Shown in pieces: positions 17,891 to 25,939 of a DNA stretch of 35,340 bases. Origin of the DNA: Nocardioides sp. (GTDB lineage: Bacteria; Actinomycetota; Actinomycetes; Propionibacteriales; Nocardioidaceae); contig NZ_JAPYPS010000014.1 of NCBI RefSeq assembly GCF_029937575.1, positions 40,243-75,582 on the forward strand, given 5' to 3'. Every line of letters starts with the position of its first letter. The first letter of the stretch is position 1. Position numbers and translations under genes: made by a program. The notes beneath the pieces were generated by a model that was not told the DNA's origin, made no database searches, and saw only the letters and a list, made by a program, of their open reading frames with translations.

Positions 17891-17941
17891 GGACGACCCG
17901 CTCAGAGCGCTTCCCCCCGGAAGCGTCGAGCGGGTCGGTCC
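17891..17941 (-). terminator. Strong rho-independent terminator of mce operon 2
   Basis: A long two-part hairpin: outer arms GACCCGCTC (17895-17903) and GAGCGGGTC (17928-17936), inner arms CGCTTCC (17908-17914) and GGAAGCG (17919-17925), loop CCCC. GGAC and GTCC extend the base with one bulge. On the minus strand it is followed by TCTTTTTCTC, a proper T-tract, so it should stop transcription coming from mce operon 2 (last stop 18141). On the plus strand only TCCTTGATT follows, so it would end the MFS transcript less well. Confidence 0.8.
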
Positions 17942-17998
17942 TTGATTCCCCCCTGGAGACCCGGGCGTCGGCTCCGTCATCCCCCCAGATGCGGGGCC
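17895..17998 (+). ncRNA. 6C-RNA-like element with three C6 loops
   Basis: Three runs of six cytosines lie 33-35 bases apart (17913-17918, 17948-17953, 17981-17986), each in a predicted hairpin loop on the plus strand. Hairpin 2: CGGGTC (17931-17936) pairs with GACCCG (17958-17963), with TCC/GGA inside and the C6 run in the loop. Hairpin 3: GGC-CCG-CATC pairs with GATG-CGG-GCC over 17970-17998. The 6C RNA of actinobacteria is defined by two hairpins with C6 loops, and 6C acts as a trans-acting small RNA using those loops. The outer stem of hairpin 1 competes with hairpin 2 for 17931-17936. The 5' and 3' ends are uncertain and no T-tract is visible downstream. Confidence 0.5.
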
Positions 17999-18140
17999 TG
18001 CCTCGGGTCAGCGTCCTCGGGGCCTTGCGTCCCCTCCGACAACCACGACACTACGAGCCCCACCGCCACGAACGGGCAACTCCAGATCCACGGTCCGCCC
18101 AGGTCTGGGTAACAGACCCGTCCCGGCGCGAGGCAGCCCG
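17999..18140. other. Remainder of the 281-base intergenic region
   Basis: Between the C6 element and the stop of the operon 2 mas gene I see no open frame with a start site and no clear regulatory motif. It would be the 3' untranslated region of mce operon 2. Confidence 0.4.
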
Positions 18141-18683
18141 CTACTGGGCGAGCAGGTCGTTGACGGCGACCTGGTCGACGAGCCAGCGGCCGTCCTGGCG
18201 CACCATCTGCATCGACACGCGCGGCTGGTCGAGCTTGCTGCCCTGCTGCTTGCGCGCGGTGATCTCCTGGTCGACGAAGAGCAGCACCTTCACGTGCGTG
18301 GCGTCGATGACCTGCGGGGCCGCGTCCACGACGGTCCCGCTCGCGCTCGCCTTCAACGACCGGATCACCGCGATCGCGTCCTTGCTCGCGCCCGCGAAGT
18401 AGGTCTGGAACTGCTCGGTGCCGGCGTCCTCCACCCAGGTGAAGTCCTCCTCGACCGTCGAGAAGTCGTACGTCGTCATCTGCTCGACCGCGGAGCGGGC
18501 TGCGGCCTCGGCCTCGGACCCGGCGGCCAGGAGGGTGGCGGCCTCCCCCGCCTCGGCGCCGCCCGAGCCTGCTCGCGTCGAGGCAGGGGCGTCGTCGCGA
18601 TCCACCCACAGGAGTGCCACGGCGACGAGGGCGGCCGCGAGCGCGACGGCCAGGACGGCCTCCAGGCGACGCGGGCCCGTCAT
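18141..18683 (-). CDS. Mce-associated membrane protein (mas), operon 2 (last gene)
   Basis: Protein of 180 residues: a short basic start, a membrane segment (about 8-27), a charged linker and an outer SnoaL/NTF2-like domain. The motifs TTYDFSTVEEDFTWVEDAGT and RQDGRWLVDQVAVND are typical of actinobacterial Mas proteins. The ATG at 18683 overlaps the mceF stop by four bases. It is presumed to support assembly or stability of the second Mce complex. Unlike operon 1, no second mas gene follows; the operon ends here and meets a strong terminator about 200 bases downstream. Confidence 0.87.
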   Translation of the reverse strand: MTGPRRLEAVLAVALAAALVAVALLWVDRDDAPASTRAGSGGAEAGEAATLLAAGSEAEAAARSAVEQMTTYDFSTVEEDFTWVEDAGTEQFQTYFAGASKDAIAVIRSLKASASGTVVDAAPQVIDATHVKVLLFVDQEITARKQQGSKLDQPRVSMQMVRQDGRWLVDQVAVNDLLAQ

Positions 18684-19780
18684 CGCGGCACCGGGCCGGG
18701 AGCGTGCGCGGCGCCGCGCTGCAGCGTGCTGAAGGAGGCCGAGCAGCGCCCGGTCGTCACGATGGGACGACGATCGACGTTGCGGGGGCTGCGGCGGCTG
18801 ATGCCGTAGTCGCAGCGCGGGTCCTTGTCGCCGATGATCTTCAGCCGCAGCCGACCGTTGCGCACCTGGTCGTCGAGGACCGAGAGCCCGGGACCGTAGT
18901 TGCGCAGCAGCGCACGCAGGTGGGGGTCGTGGGCGACGATGATGTCGGTGAGGCTCACGCCCACCGAGAGGAAGTCGGGCAGCACCTCACGAGCGTCCTG
19001 CACCAGTCCCTCGAGGCGGCGCAGGCGGGCCGGGGTGTCGGCCAGCAGCCGGTCCAGCTCGGGGTCGTAGTCCTCGAGGAACGCCGCGAGCTCGCGAGCG
19101 TCGTCGCCCAGGTCCTGCAGCTCGGCGCGATTGTCCGGAGCGATGTCCAGGGCCACGTCGGCGCTCTGCAGGAGCCGGAGAGTCTCGGGATAGACGTCGT
19201 CGAGCTCGTCGATCAGCACGCTGCCCTCGTCGACGAGTCGTCCGAGGTCGTCCCCGGTGTCCTCCAGGGCGGTGCTGAGCTCGACGAGCAGGGTGCGCAG
19301 CTTGCTGTCGTCGACCTGGCGCAGCACCTCGTTGATCGCCACCACCGTGGACCCCAGGCTCTTCGGGATGTCGGTGGACTCGGCCGTGACCACGCTGCCG
19401 TCCTCCAGGTAGGGACCGCTCTGCGAGGTCGGCTGGAAGTCGAGGTACTGCTCGCCGACCGGTGACAGGCTGCGTACCTTCGCGGCCGAGGACGCCGGCA
19501 CCTGCTCGTCGGAGGTGAGCGAGAGGGTCGCCACCACGCCACGCTCGCCGATCGAGATGTCGGTGACGCGGCCGATCTTGACGCCGCGGTAGGTCACCGC
19601 CGAGCCCTCGAAGAGACCTCCGGCCGCCGAGAGCTCCACGGTCACCTCGTCGGGACGGGACAGCAGCGGCTGGTCGAGCACCTCGGCGAAGAGGTAGGCC
19701 AGGCCGAGGACGAAGACCAGAGCCACCCCGAGGGCGCTGAGGTAGAGACGAGACGAGAACAGAGCGCGCAGCGTGCTCAT
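18680..19780 (-). CDS. MceF subunit, MlaD/Mce domain protein, operon 2
   Basis: Protein of 366 residues with a membrane anchor (about 11-32), an MCE domain (about 44-122) with GGLFEGSAVTYRGVKIG nearly identical to MceF of operon 1, and a helical tail region. The last 60 residues (DPRCDYGISRRSPRNVDRRP) are basic and contain the CDYG-type motif that corresponds to PPCTDGYKP in operon 1 MceF. The ATG at 19780 overlaps the mceE stop by four bases. It is expected to be one of six channel subunits. Confidence 0.9.
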   Translation of the reverse strand: MSTLRALFSSRLYLSALGVALVFVLGLAYLFAEVLDQPLLSRPDEVTVELSAAGGLFEGSAVTYRGVKIGRVTDISIGERGVVATLSLTSDEQVPASSAAKVRSLSPVGEQYLDFQPTSQSGPYLEDGSVVTAESTDIPKSLGSTVVAINEVLRQVDDSKLRTLLVELSTALEDTGDDLGRLVDEGSVLIDELDDVYPETLRLLQSADVALDIAPDNRAELQDLGDDARELAAFLEDYDPELDRLLADTPARLRRLEGLVQDAREVLPDFLSVGVSLTDIIVAHDPHLRALLRNYGPGLSVLDDQVRNGRLRLKIIGDKDPRCDYGISRRSPRNVDRRPIVTTGRCSASFSTLQRGAAHAPGPVPR

Positions 19781-20907
19781 CGAGCACCACCTCGGACGAG
19801 ACCGTCCAGGGTCAGCCCGTCGAGAAGACCTCCCGGCAGGTCGAGCTCGGGCACACCGGGCAGCGGCAGCTCCGGCAGGTCCGGGAGGTCGGGGAGGTCG
19901 ATCCCCAGCTGCTCGAGGATGCCGGCGAGGTCGGGGGCACCGATCCCGTCGAGTCGTACGGCGAGCGAGATCGAGACGTAGTCGCCGGGCACGATCCCGT
20001 CGACGGCGTTGCCGAGCTTGATGAGAGCGTCCAGGGACAGCGGGTACGTCGCCCGGTTGCCGGCGAACTCGGCCAGCACCGGAGTCGCCTGGTCGAGCAC
20101 GCGCAGGAGGTCCGTGCGGGTACGAGCGACGGTCTCCTCGGCCGCGCCGGAGAATCTCTCGACCTGCTGCAGGAGCGTGGTGAGCCCGGGGGTGTTGCGG
20201 CGAAGCACGGCCGCGGCCGGCTCGATCTCCCGCACGGCGCGGTTGATGATCCGCTCCCGCTGCTGGAGGGTCGAGGAGACCGAGACCAGGGAGCGCAGCG
20301 CCCGATCGATGTCCTGGGTCGTCGCGTTGGCCTCGACCAGGAAGTCACGCGATCGCTCGAGCAGGGATCGCGCGGTGTCCTCACGACCTCCGAGCACGGT
20401 GTTGAGCTCCTCGGTCACCGTCTGCAGGTCGCCGAGTCCGCCGCCGTTGACGAGCAGGCTCGCCTGGGACAGGGCGTCCTCGACCGTCGGCGCCGTCGAG
20501 GAGTCCTCCAGGGTGATCAGTGCCCCGTCCGCGAGCGTAGGTCCCTCGCTCGGGTTGGTGACGTCGACGAACAGCTCCCCGAGCGGCGTCGTGTAGCGCA
20601 GGCGTGCCGTCGCACCGGCGCGCAGCACCGCGTCGGTGCGCACGAGCATCTCGGCGCGCGCGTGGAAGTCCTCCACGAAGACGTCCTGGACCTTGCCGCT
20701 GTCGATGCCGTTGACCTTGACGGTCGCCCCCTGGGCAAGGTTGAGCGCCTCCTGGAACTCGGCGTCCACCCGGATCGTGTCCCCGGACACGCCGGTGCCC
20801 GGCAGCGGAAGGTCCCCGAGCGTGGTGCTGCAGGCGGTCAGCGAACCGAGGCCGACGGCGAGCAGGACGGCGACCAGGGCACGGAGGCGGAGGCAGGAGG
20901 TCGTCAT
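19777..20907 (-). CDS. MceE subunit, lipoprotein (LprK-like), operon 2
   Basis: Protein of 376 residues with a lipoprotein signal and lipobox LTAC (Cys26), the same position as in MceE of operon 1. The opening after the cysteine (STTLGDLPLPG) also resembles that paralogue (DFDGAYDLPLPG). The MCE domain covers about 45-125 and a helical region follows. The C terminus contains the LPDLPDLPELPLP repeat (DNA about 19846-19905) and then stops after a short Gly/Leu tail, lacking the cysteine-rich extension of the operon 1 protein. Start ATG 20907 overlaps the mceD stop by four bases. Confidence 0.9.
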   Translation of the reverse strand: MTTSCLRLRALVAVLLAVGLGSLTACSTTLGDLPLPGTGVSGDTIRVDAEFQEALNLAQGATVKVNGIDSGKVQDVFVEDFHARAEMLVRTDAVLRAGATARLRYTTPLGELFVDVTNPSEGPTLADGALITLEDSSTAPTVEDALSQASLLVNGGGLGDLQTVTEELNTVLGGREDTARSLLERSRDFLVEANATTQDIDRALRSLVSVSSTLQQRERIINRAVREIEPAAAVLRRNTPGLTTLLQQVERFSGAAEETVARTRTDLLRVLDQATPVLAEFAGNRATYPLSLDALIKLGNAVDGIVPGDYVSISLAVRLDGIGAPDLAGILEQLGIDLPDLPDLPELPLPGVPELDLPGGLLDGLTLDGLVRGGAR

Positions 20908-21959
20908 CGTCGGCCCCCTGACGGCCGATCCGTCGGATCGGTGCCCGAGATGAGGTCGCAGAGCCCCAGCGGCAGGCTCTGGCAGAGCTGGTCGATCTGG
21001 TCTCCCAGAGGGAGCAGGGCGGTCGGTGGGACCCGGACCGGGATCCGGTCTCCGTCGACGGCGAGCTGGAGGTTCTCCAGGGCCAGCGGGAAGACCTCCA
21101 GGATCTCGGCGAGGTCCCGCTGCCGGCTGAGGATCGTGCGCATCACCTTGCTGCCGCCGTCGACGACCTCCACGATCTCGTCGCGATGGTCCACCGCGAA
21201 CTCAGCGACCGTGGTGACCGCGTCGTCGAGGGCACGCAGGGCCGCTCGGAAGTCGAGCCTCTCGTCGTCGAGCAGGTCGACTGCTTCGCTCACCTGGCCG
21301 ATGAACCTGCGCGCCGTCCGGTCGTTGGCCGCGATCGTGGCCACCAGGGTGTCGAGCGAACGGATCGTGGCGCTGAGGTCCTCGCGCTGTCCACTCACGC
21401 TGCCCACAGCGTCAGCCAGGTCGGTCACCGTGTCGCTGACCAGCTGGCCACGCCCGTCGAGCGCCCGTGCTCCGGAGTTGATGAGGCGACGGATCGCCTT
21501 CTTCGACTTGCCAGAGCCGGCGATGCCGGTGGCGAAGGTGTTGAGGGCACCCAGCACCTGGTCGAAGTCCACCGGGGTGCGGGTGCGCTCGACGGGGATG
21601 ACGTCTCCGTCACCCAGGGTCGGGCCCGAGTCGCAGACCGGGGTGAGCTCGACGTACCGATCGGTGGCGACCGATCGCGCCACCACGACGGCGCCGACGT
21701 CGGCCGGCACGTCGTGCTCGTCGTCGACCTCGAGGGTGACCTTCACCCGCTCACCCTCCGGGTCGATGTCGGTGATCTTCCCGACGGTGACGCCGAGGAT
21801 CCCCACGTCGTTGCCGACGAAGAGACCCGAGGTGTCGGGGAAGTAGGCCGTCACCGTGATCCGACCACCCCCGACGACGCCGGGCACGCAGCCGCCCGTC
21901 AGGACGGACAGCCCGATCAGGGTCGCCACGAGGAGCAGGCGTACGGGGACGCGGTTCAT
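20904..21959 (-). CDS. MceD subunit, possible lipoprotein, operon 2
   Basis: Protein of 351 residues from the ATG of MNRVPVRLLL at 21959, which overlaps the mceC stop; the longer upstream frame is mceC read out of phase. The hydrophobic N terminus ends in VLTGGC (Cys24), a weak lipobox that could make this a second lipoprotein in the complex; in operon 1 MceD has a plain membrane anchor. The MCE domain (about 34-115) contains LFVGNDVGILGVTVGKI, matching VYEGTDVRILGVNVGSV of the operon 1 paralogue, and a helical region follows. The C terminus ends soon after LGLCDLISGTDPTD. Confidence 0.88.
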   Translation of the reverse strand: MNRVPVRLLLVATLIGLSVLTGGCVPGVVGGGRITVTAYFPDTSGLFVGNDVGILGVTVGKITDIDPEGERVKVTLEVDDEHDVPADVGAVVVARSVATDRYVELTPVCDSGPTLGDGDVIPVERTRTPVDFDQVLGALNTFATGIAGSGKSKKAIRRLINSGARALDGRGQLVSDTVTDLADAVGSVSGQREDLSATIRSLDTLVATIAANDRTARRFIGQVSEAVDLLDDERLDFRAALRALDDAVTTVAEFAVDHRDEIVEVVDGGSKVMRTILSRQRDLAEILEVFPLALENLQLAVDGDRIPVRVPPTALLPLGDQIDQLCQSLPLGLCDLISGTDPTDRPSGGRR

Positions 21960-22933
21960 CGGCAACCCTCCAGCTTGCAACGAGCGTCGTCGGCGAGCAG
22001 CGCGGGGTCCTCGGCGAACAGGTCGGCATACGGGCCGTTGCCGGTGGCGTTGGCGATGTACCGGAAGGCCGGGGCCATCACCTCCAGCACGTCGCGCAGC
22101 TGGTCGTCCTGCTGGTTGAGCGTGTCGAGCGCCTGGTCGAGGTCCTGCAAGGTGGGACCCAGCTCCGCGTCGGTCTGCTCGACGATGGAGCGCAACGCCT
22201 TCGAGAGCGACGTCGTCTCGACGAAGAGACGGTGGATCGCCGTACGGCGGGAGGTCACCTCCTCGGCGACCAGGGTGGTCGCCTCCATCAGCTCGACGAT
22301 GTCTCCCGAGGAGTCGGAGAGCTGGTCGGTCACCCCGCGGGCCGCGCGGAGCAGCTCGGTGGTCTGCGCGGACCGTCGCGTGACGAGCTCGGAGAGCTCG
22401 GCCACTCCCTCGAGCGCCGGCCCGACGTCGTCGGCCGACGCACCGAGGGTCTTGCTGGCCTCGCTCAACGCCTCGGCCAGCACGACCGGGTCGAGCTCGG
22501 CGAGCTTGGTCGTGCCCTGCTCGAGCACGTCCTGGAGGTTGTAGGGCACCGAGGTGCGCTCCAGGGGGATCCGGCCGCCGGCGAGGTCGCCGCCACCTGC
22601 CGGGTCGATCTCCAGGTAGTGCGTCCCCAGCAACGTGGCGACCCGCACCTCGGCGGTCGTCGACGAGCCCAGCTCCATGTCCTGGTCGATCTCGAACGTG
22701 ACCAGGACCTGACGATCCTGCAGGTCGACGCCGGTGACCTCGCCCACCGACACCCCGTGGACCTGGACGTCCTCGCCGGCCCTCAGGCCCGCGCTGTGCT
22801 CGAGCACCGCGGTGTAGGTGCTTCGGCCGAACGAGACCACCGAGAGCACCACGATCAGCGCGAGGAGGAGTCCTCCGACGAGGATGGCAGCGAGACCCAC
22901 GCGCAGCGGGTCGCGCGACGAGAGGGCCTTCAT
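21956..22933 (-). CDS. MceC subunit, MlaD/Mce domain protein, operon 2
   Basis: Protein of 325 residues. The ATG of MKALSSRDPL (22933) was chosen over one six codons upstream because it forms the ATGA overlap with the mceB stop. A membrane anchor lies at about 12-34, the MCE domain at about 44-120 (LRAGEDVQVHGVSVGEV), and a helical region follows. The tail YIANATGNGPYADLF corresponds to NIIGTGPWFDAY in MceC of operon 1, supporting the C assignment. The last residues (CKLEGCR) hold two cysteines. Confidence 0.88.
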   Translation of the reverse strand: MKALSSRDPLRVGLAAILVGGLLLALIVVLSVVSFGRSTYTAVLEHSAGLRAGEDVQVHGVSVGEVTGVDLQDRQVLVTFEIDQDMELGSSTTAEVRVATLLGTHYLEIDPAGGGDLAGGRIPLERTSVPYNLQDVLEQGTTKLAELDPVVLAEALSEASKTLGASADDVGPALEGVAELSELVTRRSAQTTELLRAARGVTDQLSDSSGDIVELMEATTLVAEEVTSRRTAIHRLFVETTSLSKALRSIVEQTDAELGPTLQDLDQALDTLNQQDDQLRDVLEVMAPAFRYIANATGNGPYADLFAEDPALLADDARCKLEGCR

Positions 22934-23940
22934 CGACAGGCCTCCGACCACGGGCCGTCGGGGCCGGCCGGGTTGATCTCCTGGCCACCGACCGACAGGA
23001 GCACCGAGCAGGGATAGACGTTGAGCGCACTCTCGTAGGAGCCGGCGCGGCCGAGGGACTCGAAGATGAGGCCGAAGGAGTCGATGGCGTCGTTCAGCTT
23101 GCCGCGCGAGGCCGCCACCTGGTCGGCGACCTGGCGGAGCTCGTCCACGGCGTCCACCGCCGGTTGACGGGCGTCACGCAGCAGTCCCGAGGTGGCGCCG
23201 ACCAGCCTGCTCACGCCGTCGATCGAGGACCCGATGGCCCTGCGGTCGCGCGCGAGCCCGGTCATCAGTGCCTTCAGCTCGGTGATCGTCGAGCTGAGCT
23301 CGGTCCCGCGACCGTCGAGGTTCTGCAGCACCGGGGTCAGGTTGGTGAGCACCGCGCCGTACAGCTCGTCGCGCTCGGTCAGGAAGCCGGTCAGCTCGGT
23401 CGTCTGCTGCAACAGCTGCTCGACTGTGCCGCCCTCCCCCTGGAGCACCTGGACCATCGAGGTCGCCAGCCGATTGACGTCCTCGGGCTGCAGCACCTCG
23501 AACAGCGGACGAAATCCGTTCAGCAGGGCCGTCAGGTCGAAGCCGGGGTCGGTCATGCTCGTCGGGATGCTGGTGCCGGCCTCCAGCTCGCCGCCTCGGT
23601 CGTCGTCCTGGACGAGCGCCAGGTATCGCTGGCCCAGGAGGTTCTGGTAGCGCATCACGACGCGGGTCGTGCTCAGGATCGGCTGATCGTCGGAGAGCTC
23701 GAAGCCCACGAGTGCGCCCTCGTCGGTGACGTCGATCTCCGCGACCCTGCCGACCCGCACGCCGGCCACCTTGACGTCGTCGCCCACCCGCAGGCCGCTG
23801 ACGTCGACGAACTCCGCGTCGAAACCCCGTGAGTCCTCGCCGAGCCCGTTCAGCATCGTGTTGACCAGCAGCAGGAGCAGCACCAGGCTCGCTGCCACGA
23901 ACGCGGCGAACTTGATGCCGATGGCGCCGAGCCCCTTCAC
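22930..23940 (-). CDS. MceB subunit, MlaD/Mce domain protein, operon 2
   Basis: Protein of 336 residues starting at GTG 23940 (KGLGAIGIKFAAFV after the initiator), which overlaps the mceA TGA as GTGA. The much longer frame upstream is out-of-phase mceA. It has a membrane anchor (about 8-28) and an MCE domain (about 37-115, LRVGDDVKVAGVRVGRV). MceB marker sequence DPGFDLTALLNGFRPLFEVL matches SLDLTTLFNGFKPLFQAL in operon 1. The tail SALNVYPCSVLL retains the MceB cysteine. Confidence 0.9.
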   Translation of the reverse strand: MKGLGAIGIKFAAFVAASLVLLLLLVNTMLNGLGEDSRGFDAEFVDVSGLRVGDDVKVAGVRVGRVAEIDVTDEGALVGFELSDDQPILSTTRVVMRYQNLLGQRYLALVQDDDRGGELEAGTSIPTSMTDPGFDLTALLNGFRPLFEVLQPEDVNRLATSMVQVLQGEGGTVEQLLQQTTELTGFLTERDELYGAVLTNLTPVLQNLDGRGTELSSTITELKALMTGLARDRRAIGSSIDGVSRLVGATSGLLRDARQPAVDAVDELRQVADQVAASRGKLNDAIDSFGLIFESLGRAGSYESALNVYPCSVLLSVGGQEINPAGPDGPWSEACR

Positions 23941-25025
23941 GAGCCACCACCCGCCAGGCCCCGCAGGCTCGCTCCCTGCAGCCGCCCGTAGTCGGGTCGG
24001 TCCGCGGGCGTGTAGTAGTCGGGCGCGTCGAGCTCGATCGTCCCGTCGGCCTGCAGGAACCCCTCGCGGATCGCGGTGGGCAGCTTGTTGGCGACCGCGA
24101 TGTTGGTGGAGATCGCGTCGGTGATCCCGGCCTTGCGGTTGTCGAAGAGGATGTCGAGCAGGACGGCGCCGTTCTCGAGCATCCGGACGAGCTGACGCGT
24201 GTTGTCGTCCAGGAGCCGTTGGCCGGTGCGGGTCAGGGTCGTTCCGCCGGTGATCAGCGCCGTGATGGAGGCGCGCTGCTCGACGATGGTGTCGAGCGTG
24301 ACGAGACCGTCCTGCGTGGCGTCCAGGAAGTCGGGAGCCAGGTCGTCGACGAGCTCCAGGTTGTCGGCGAGCTTGCCGAGGTCCGAGCGGACCAGGGGCA
24401 GCTGCGGAGTGAGCCGGGCGAGGTAGCCGTCGGCGAGGTCGATGATCCGGCCGATCTCCTCGCCGCGACCCTCGAGGGCCTGGGCCGCCGACGAGATCGC
24501 CGAGGCGAGCTCGGCCGGCCCCAGCGCCGTGACCAACCGGTCGATGTCGTCGAGGGCCTGCTGGAGCTCGAGGGTGTCCTGGTCGAGGTCGGCGGGGATC
24601 TCGGCGCCCTCCTGCAGCATCGTGGCGGAGGGGCCGCCGTGCACGACGAGGTCGACGAACGTCGTGCCGAAGACCGTGGCCGGCAGGATCCGGGCGACGA
24701 CGTTGTCGGGCACGTCGCCGAGCGAGTCGGGGTCCATGGCCAGGCCCAGCCGCACGTTGCCGGTCTCGCTGCGCGCGATCTCGGAGACGCGGCCCACGAT
24801 GACGCCGGCGATCTTCACGTCCGAGCCAGGGCGCAGGGCGCCTCCGGCGTTGCGGACCTCCGCCGACACCTCGGGGTCGCCCCCCAGGCCACCGGTGGTG
24901 CGCAGGTAGGCGAGCACGAGCAGCAGCACGAGGCCGAGCGTGACGCCCATCCCGCGCCTGGCGAGGTCGATGCGCCGCAGCTCGCGCCGTGGCGCGTTGC
25001 GACGTCGTCCGGGGATCAGTGCCAT
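23937..25025 (-). CDS. MceA subunit (short form), operon 2
   Basis: Protein of 362 residues from ATG 25025, five bases after the yrbEB stop. A basic N-terminal tail of 25 residues precedes a membrane anchor (about 26-41) and the MCE domain (about 50-130, LRPGSDVKIAGVIVGRV). The helical region is followed directly by a short end (DYYTPADRPDYGRL). The GPWCSGLP-type C-terminal extension present in MceA of operon 1 is missing, so this subunit is about 100 residues shorter. It is the first Mce gene in operon 2. Confidence 0.88.
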   Translation of the reverse strand: MALIPGRRRNAPRRELRRIDLARRGMGVTLGLVLLLVLAYLRTTGGLGGDPEVSAEVRNAGGALRPGSDVKIAGVIVGRVSEIARSETGNVRLGLAMDPDSLGDVPDNVVARILPATVFGTTFVDLVVHGGPSATMLQEGAEIPADLDQDTLELQQALDDIDRLVTALGPAELASAISSAAQALEGRGEEIGRIIDLADGYLARLTPQLPLVRSDLGKLADNLELVDDLAPDFLDATQDGLVTLDTIVEQRASITALITGGTTLTRTGQRLLDDNTRQLVRMLENGAVLLDILFDNRKAGITDAISTNIAVANKLPTAIREGFLQADGTIELDAPDYYTPADRPDYGRLQGASLRGLAGGGS

Positions 25026-25030
25026 GTCGT

Positions 25031-25879
25031 CTACCCCGAGACCCGGAAACCGGGGTCGCCACCCCAGAAGATGAGGGTGAGGATCATGTCGAGCACCACG
25101 ACCACGACGATGCTGGCTCGGATCGCCGCACCCGTCGCCTCACCGACCGACTGGGGACCCCCGGTGACCTTGAAGCCGTACCAGCAGTGGATGAGAGTCA
25201 CCGCGATCGCGAAGATCAGGATCTTGACCACCGACAGGAAGACGTCGCGCCCCTGGATGAACGTCGAGAAGTAGTGGTCGTACTGCCCTGCGGACTGGCC
25301 GAAGAGCACGACGACGGAGACCTGCGAGGCGACGTAGGAACCGATCAGACCGATCAGGTAGAGCGGCAGGATGGCGATCATGCAGGCGACCACCCGGGTC
25401 GTCACCAGGTAGCGCATCGGGCTGACCGCCATCACCTCGAGCGCGTCGACCTCCTCGTGGATCTTCATCGAGCCCAGCTGCGCGGTGAAGCGGCACCCCA
25501 CTTGCGAGGCGAGGGCCAGTGCGGCGATCAGCGGCGCCAGCTCGCGGGTGTTGGCACTGGCGGAGATGAAGCCGGTCAGCGGCGCCAGACCCACCAGCTC
25601 GAGGCCGTTGAAGCCCTCGATGCCCAGCGAGGTGCCGGCCGAGATCGAGAGCAGGATCATCACGCCGATGGTCCCGCCACCCACGACGAGCGCGCCGCTC
25701 CCCCAGGCGATGTCCTTGAGCTGGCGCAGCATCTCGGCCGGGTAGAGCCGCAGCGTGGACGGGACGTTCTTCAGGGTGGTCGCGGCGAACGAGGCGAAGG
25801 AGCCCAGCGACGCGAAGGCCTCGAGGAAACCGTCGGTGGTGCCGATGACGAGGTTGCCTGCGCGGCGTCCGGTCTTCAT
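25031..25879 (-). CDS. YrbEB permease, MlaE family, operon 2
   Basis: Integral membrane protein of 282 residues. The ATG of MKTGRRAGN (25879) is the last of four ATGs generated by a tandem repeat upstream; GGGGGA sits six bases before it. The coupling motif reads HEEVDALEVMAVSPMRYLV (about 140-158), and the end has the LIHCWYGFKVTGGPQSVG and LIFWGGDPGFRVSG segments of YrbEB. It should pair with YrbEA in the permease core. Translation is probably coupled to yrbEA through the repeat. Confidence 0.92.
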   Translation of the reverse strand: MKTGRRAGNLVIGTTDGFLEAFASLGSFASFAATTLKNVPSTLRLYPAEMLRQLKDIAWGSGALVVGGGTIGVMILLSISAGTSLGIEGFNGLELVGLAPLTGFISASANTRELAPLIAALALASQVGCRFTAQLGSMKIHEEVDALEVMAVSPMRYLVTTRVVACMIAILPLYLIGLIGSYVASQVSVVVLFGQSAGQYDHYFSTFIQGRDVFLSVVKILIFAIAVTLIHCWYGFKVTGGPQSVGEATGAAIRASIVVVVVLDMILTLIFWGGDPGFRVSG

Positions 25880-25939
25880 GCGATTCCCCCGGTCATGCGA
25901 TTCCCCCGGTCATGCGATTCCCCCGGTTCATGCGATTCC
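25877..25939 (-). repeat. 17-bp tandem repeat of a stop-start site between yrbEA and yrbEB
   Basis: Three perfect copies of a 17-base unit (plus-strand CATGCGATTCCCCCGGT) at 25877-25893, 25894-25910 and 25911-25927, and a partial fourth copy at 25929-25939 inside the end of yrbEA. On the minus strand each unit reads ACCGGGGGAATCGCATG: a ribosome-binding site, six bases, then ATG. Every ATG at the unit junctions overlaps a TGA. Two tiny frames result: MNRGNRMTGGIA (ATG 25931, stop 25893) and MTGGIA (ATG 25896, stop 25876); the latter stop overlaps the yrbEB start. The yrbEA protein itself ends GIA. The unit appears to be a copied end of yrbEA. Confidence 0.95.

Noticed and set aside
20904..23030. 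708-residue extended frame of mceD in operon 2
   Set aside because: The N-terminal half is mceC read out of phase; the real start is the coupled ATG at 21959. The same applies to the long frames at 22930-25062, 6573-8438, 7973-9622 and 1855-3483.
25877..25939. CRISPR-like array
   Set aside because: The 17-base units are directly adjacent with no spacers and are part of translation start sites.
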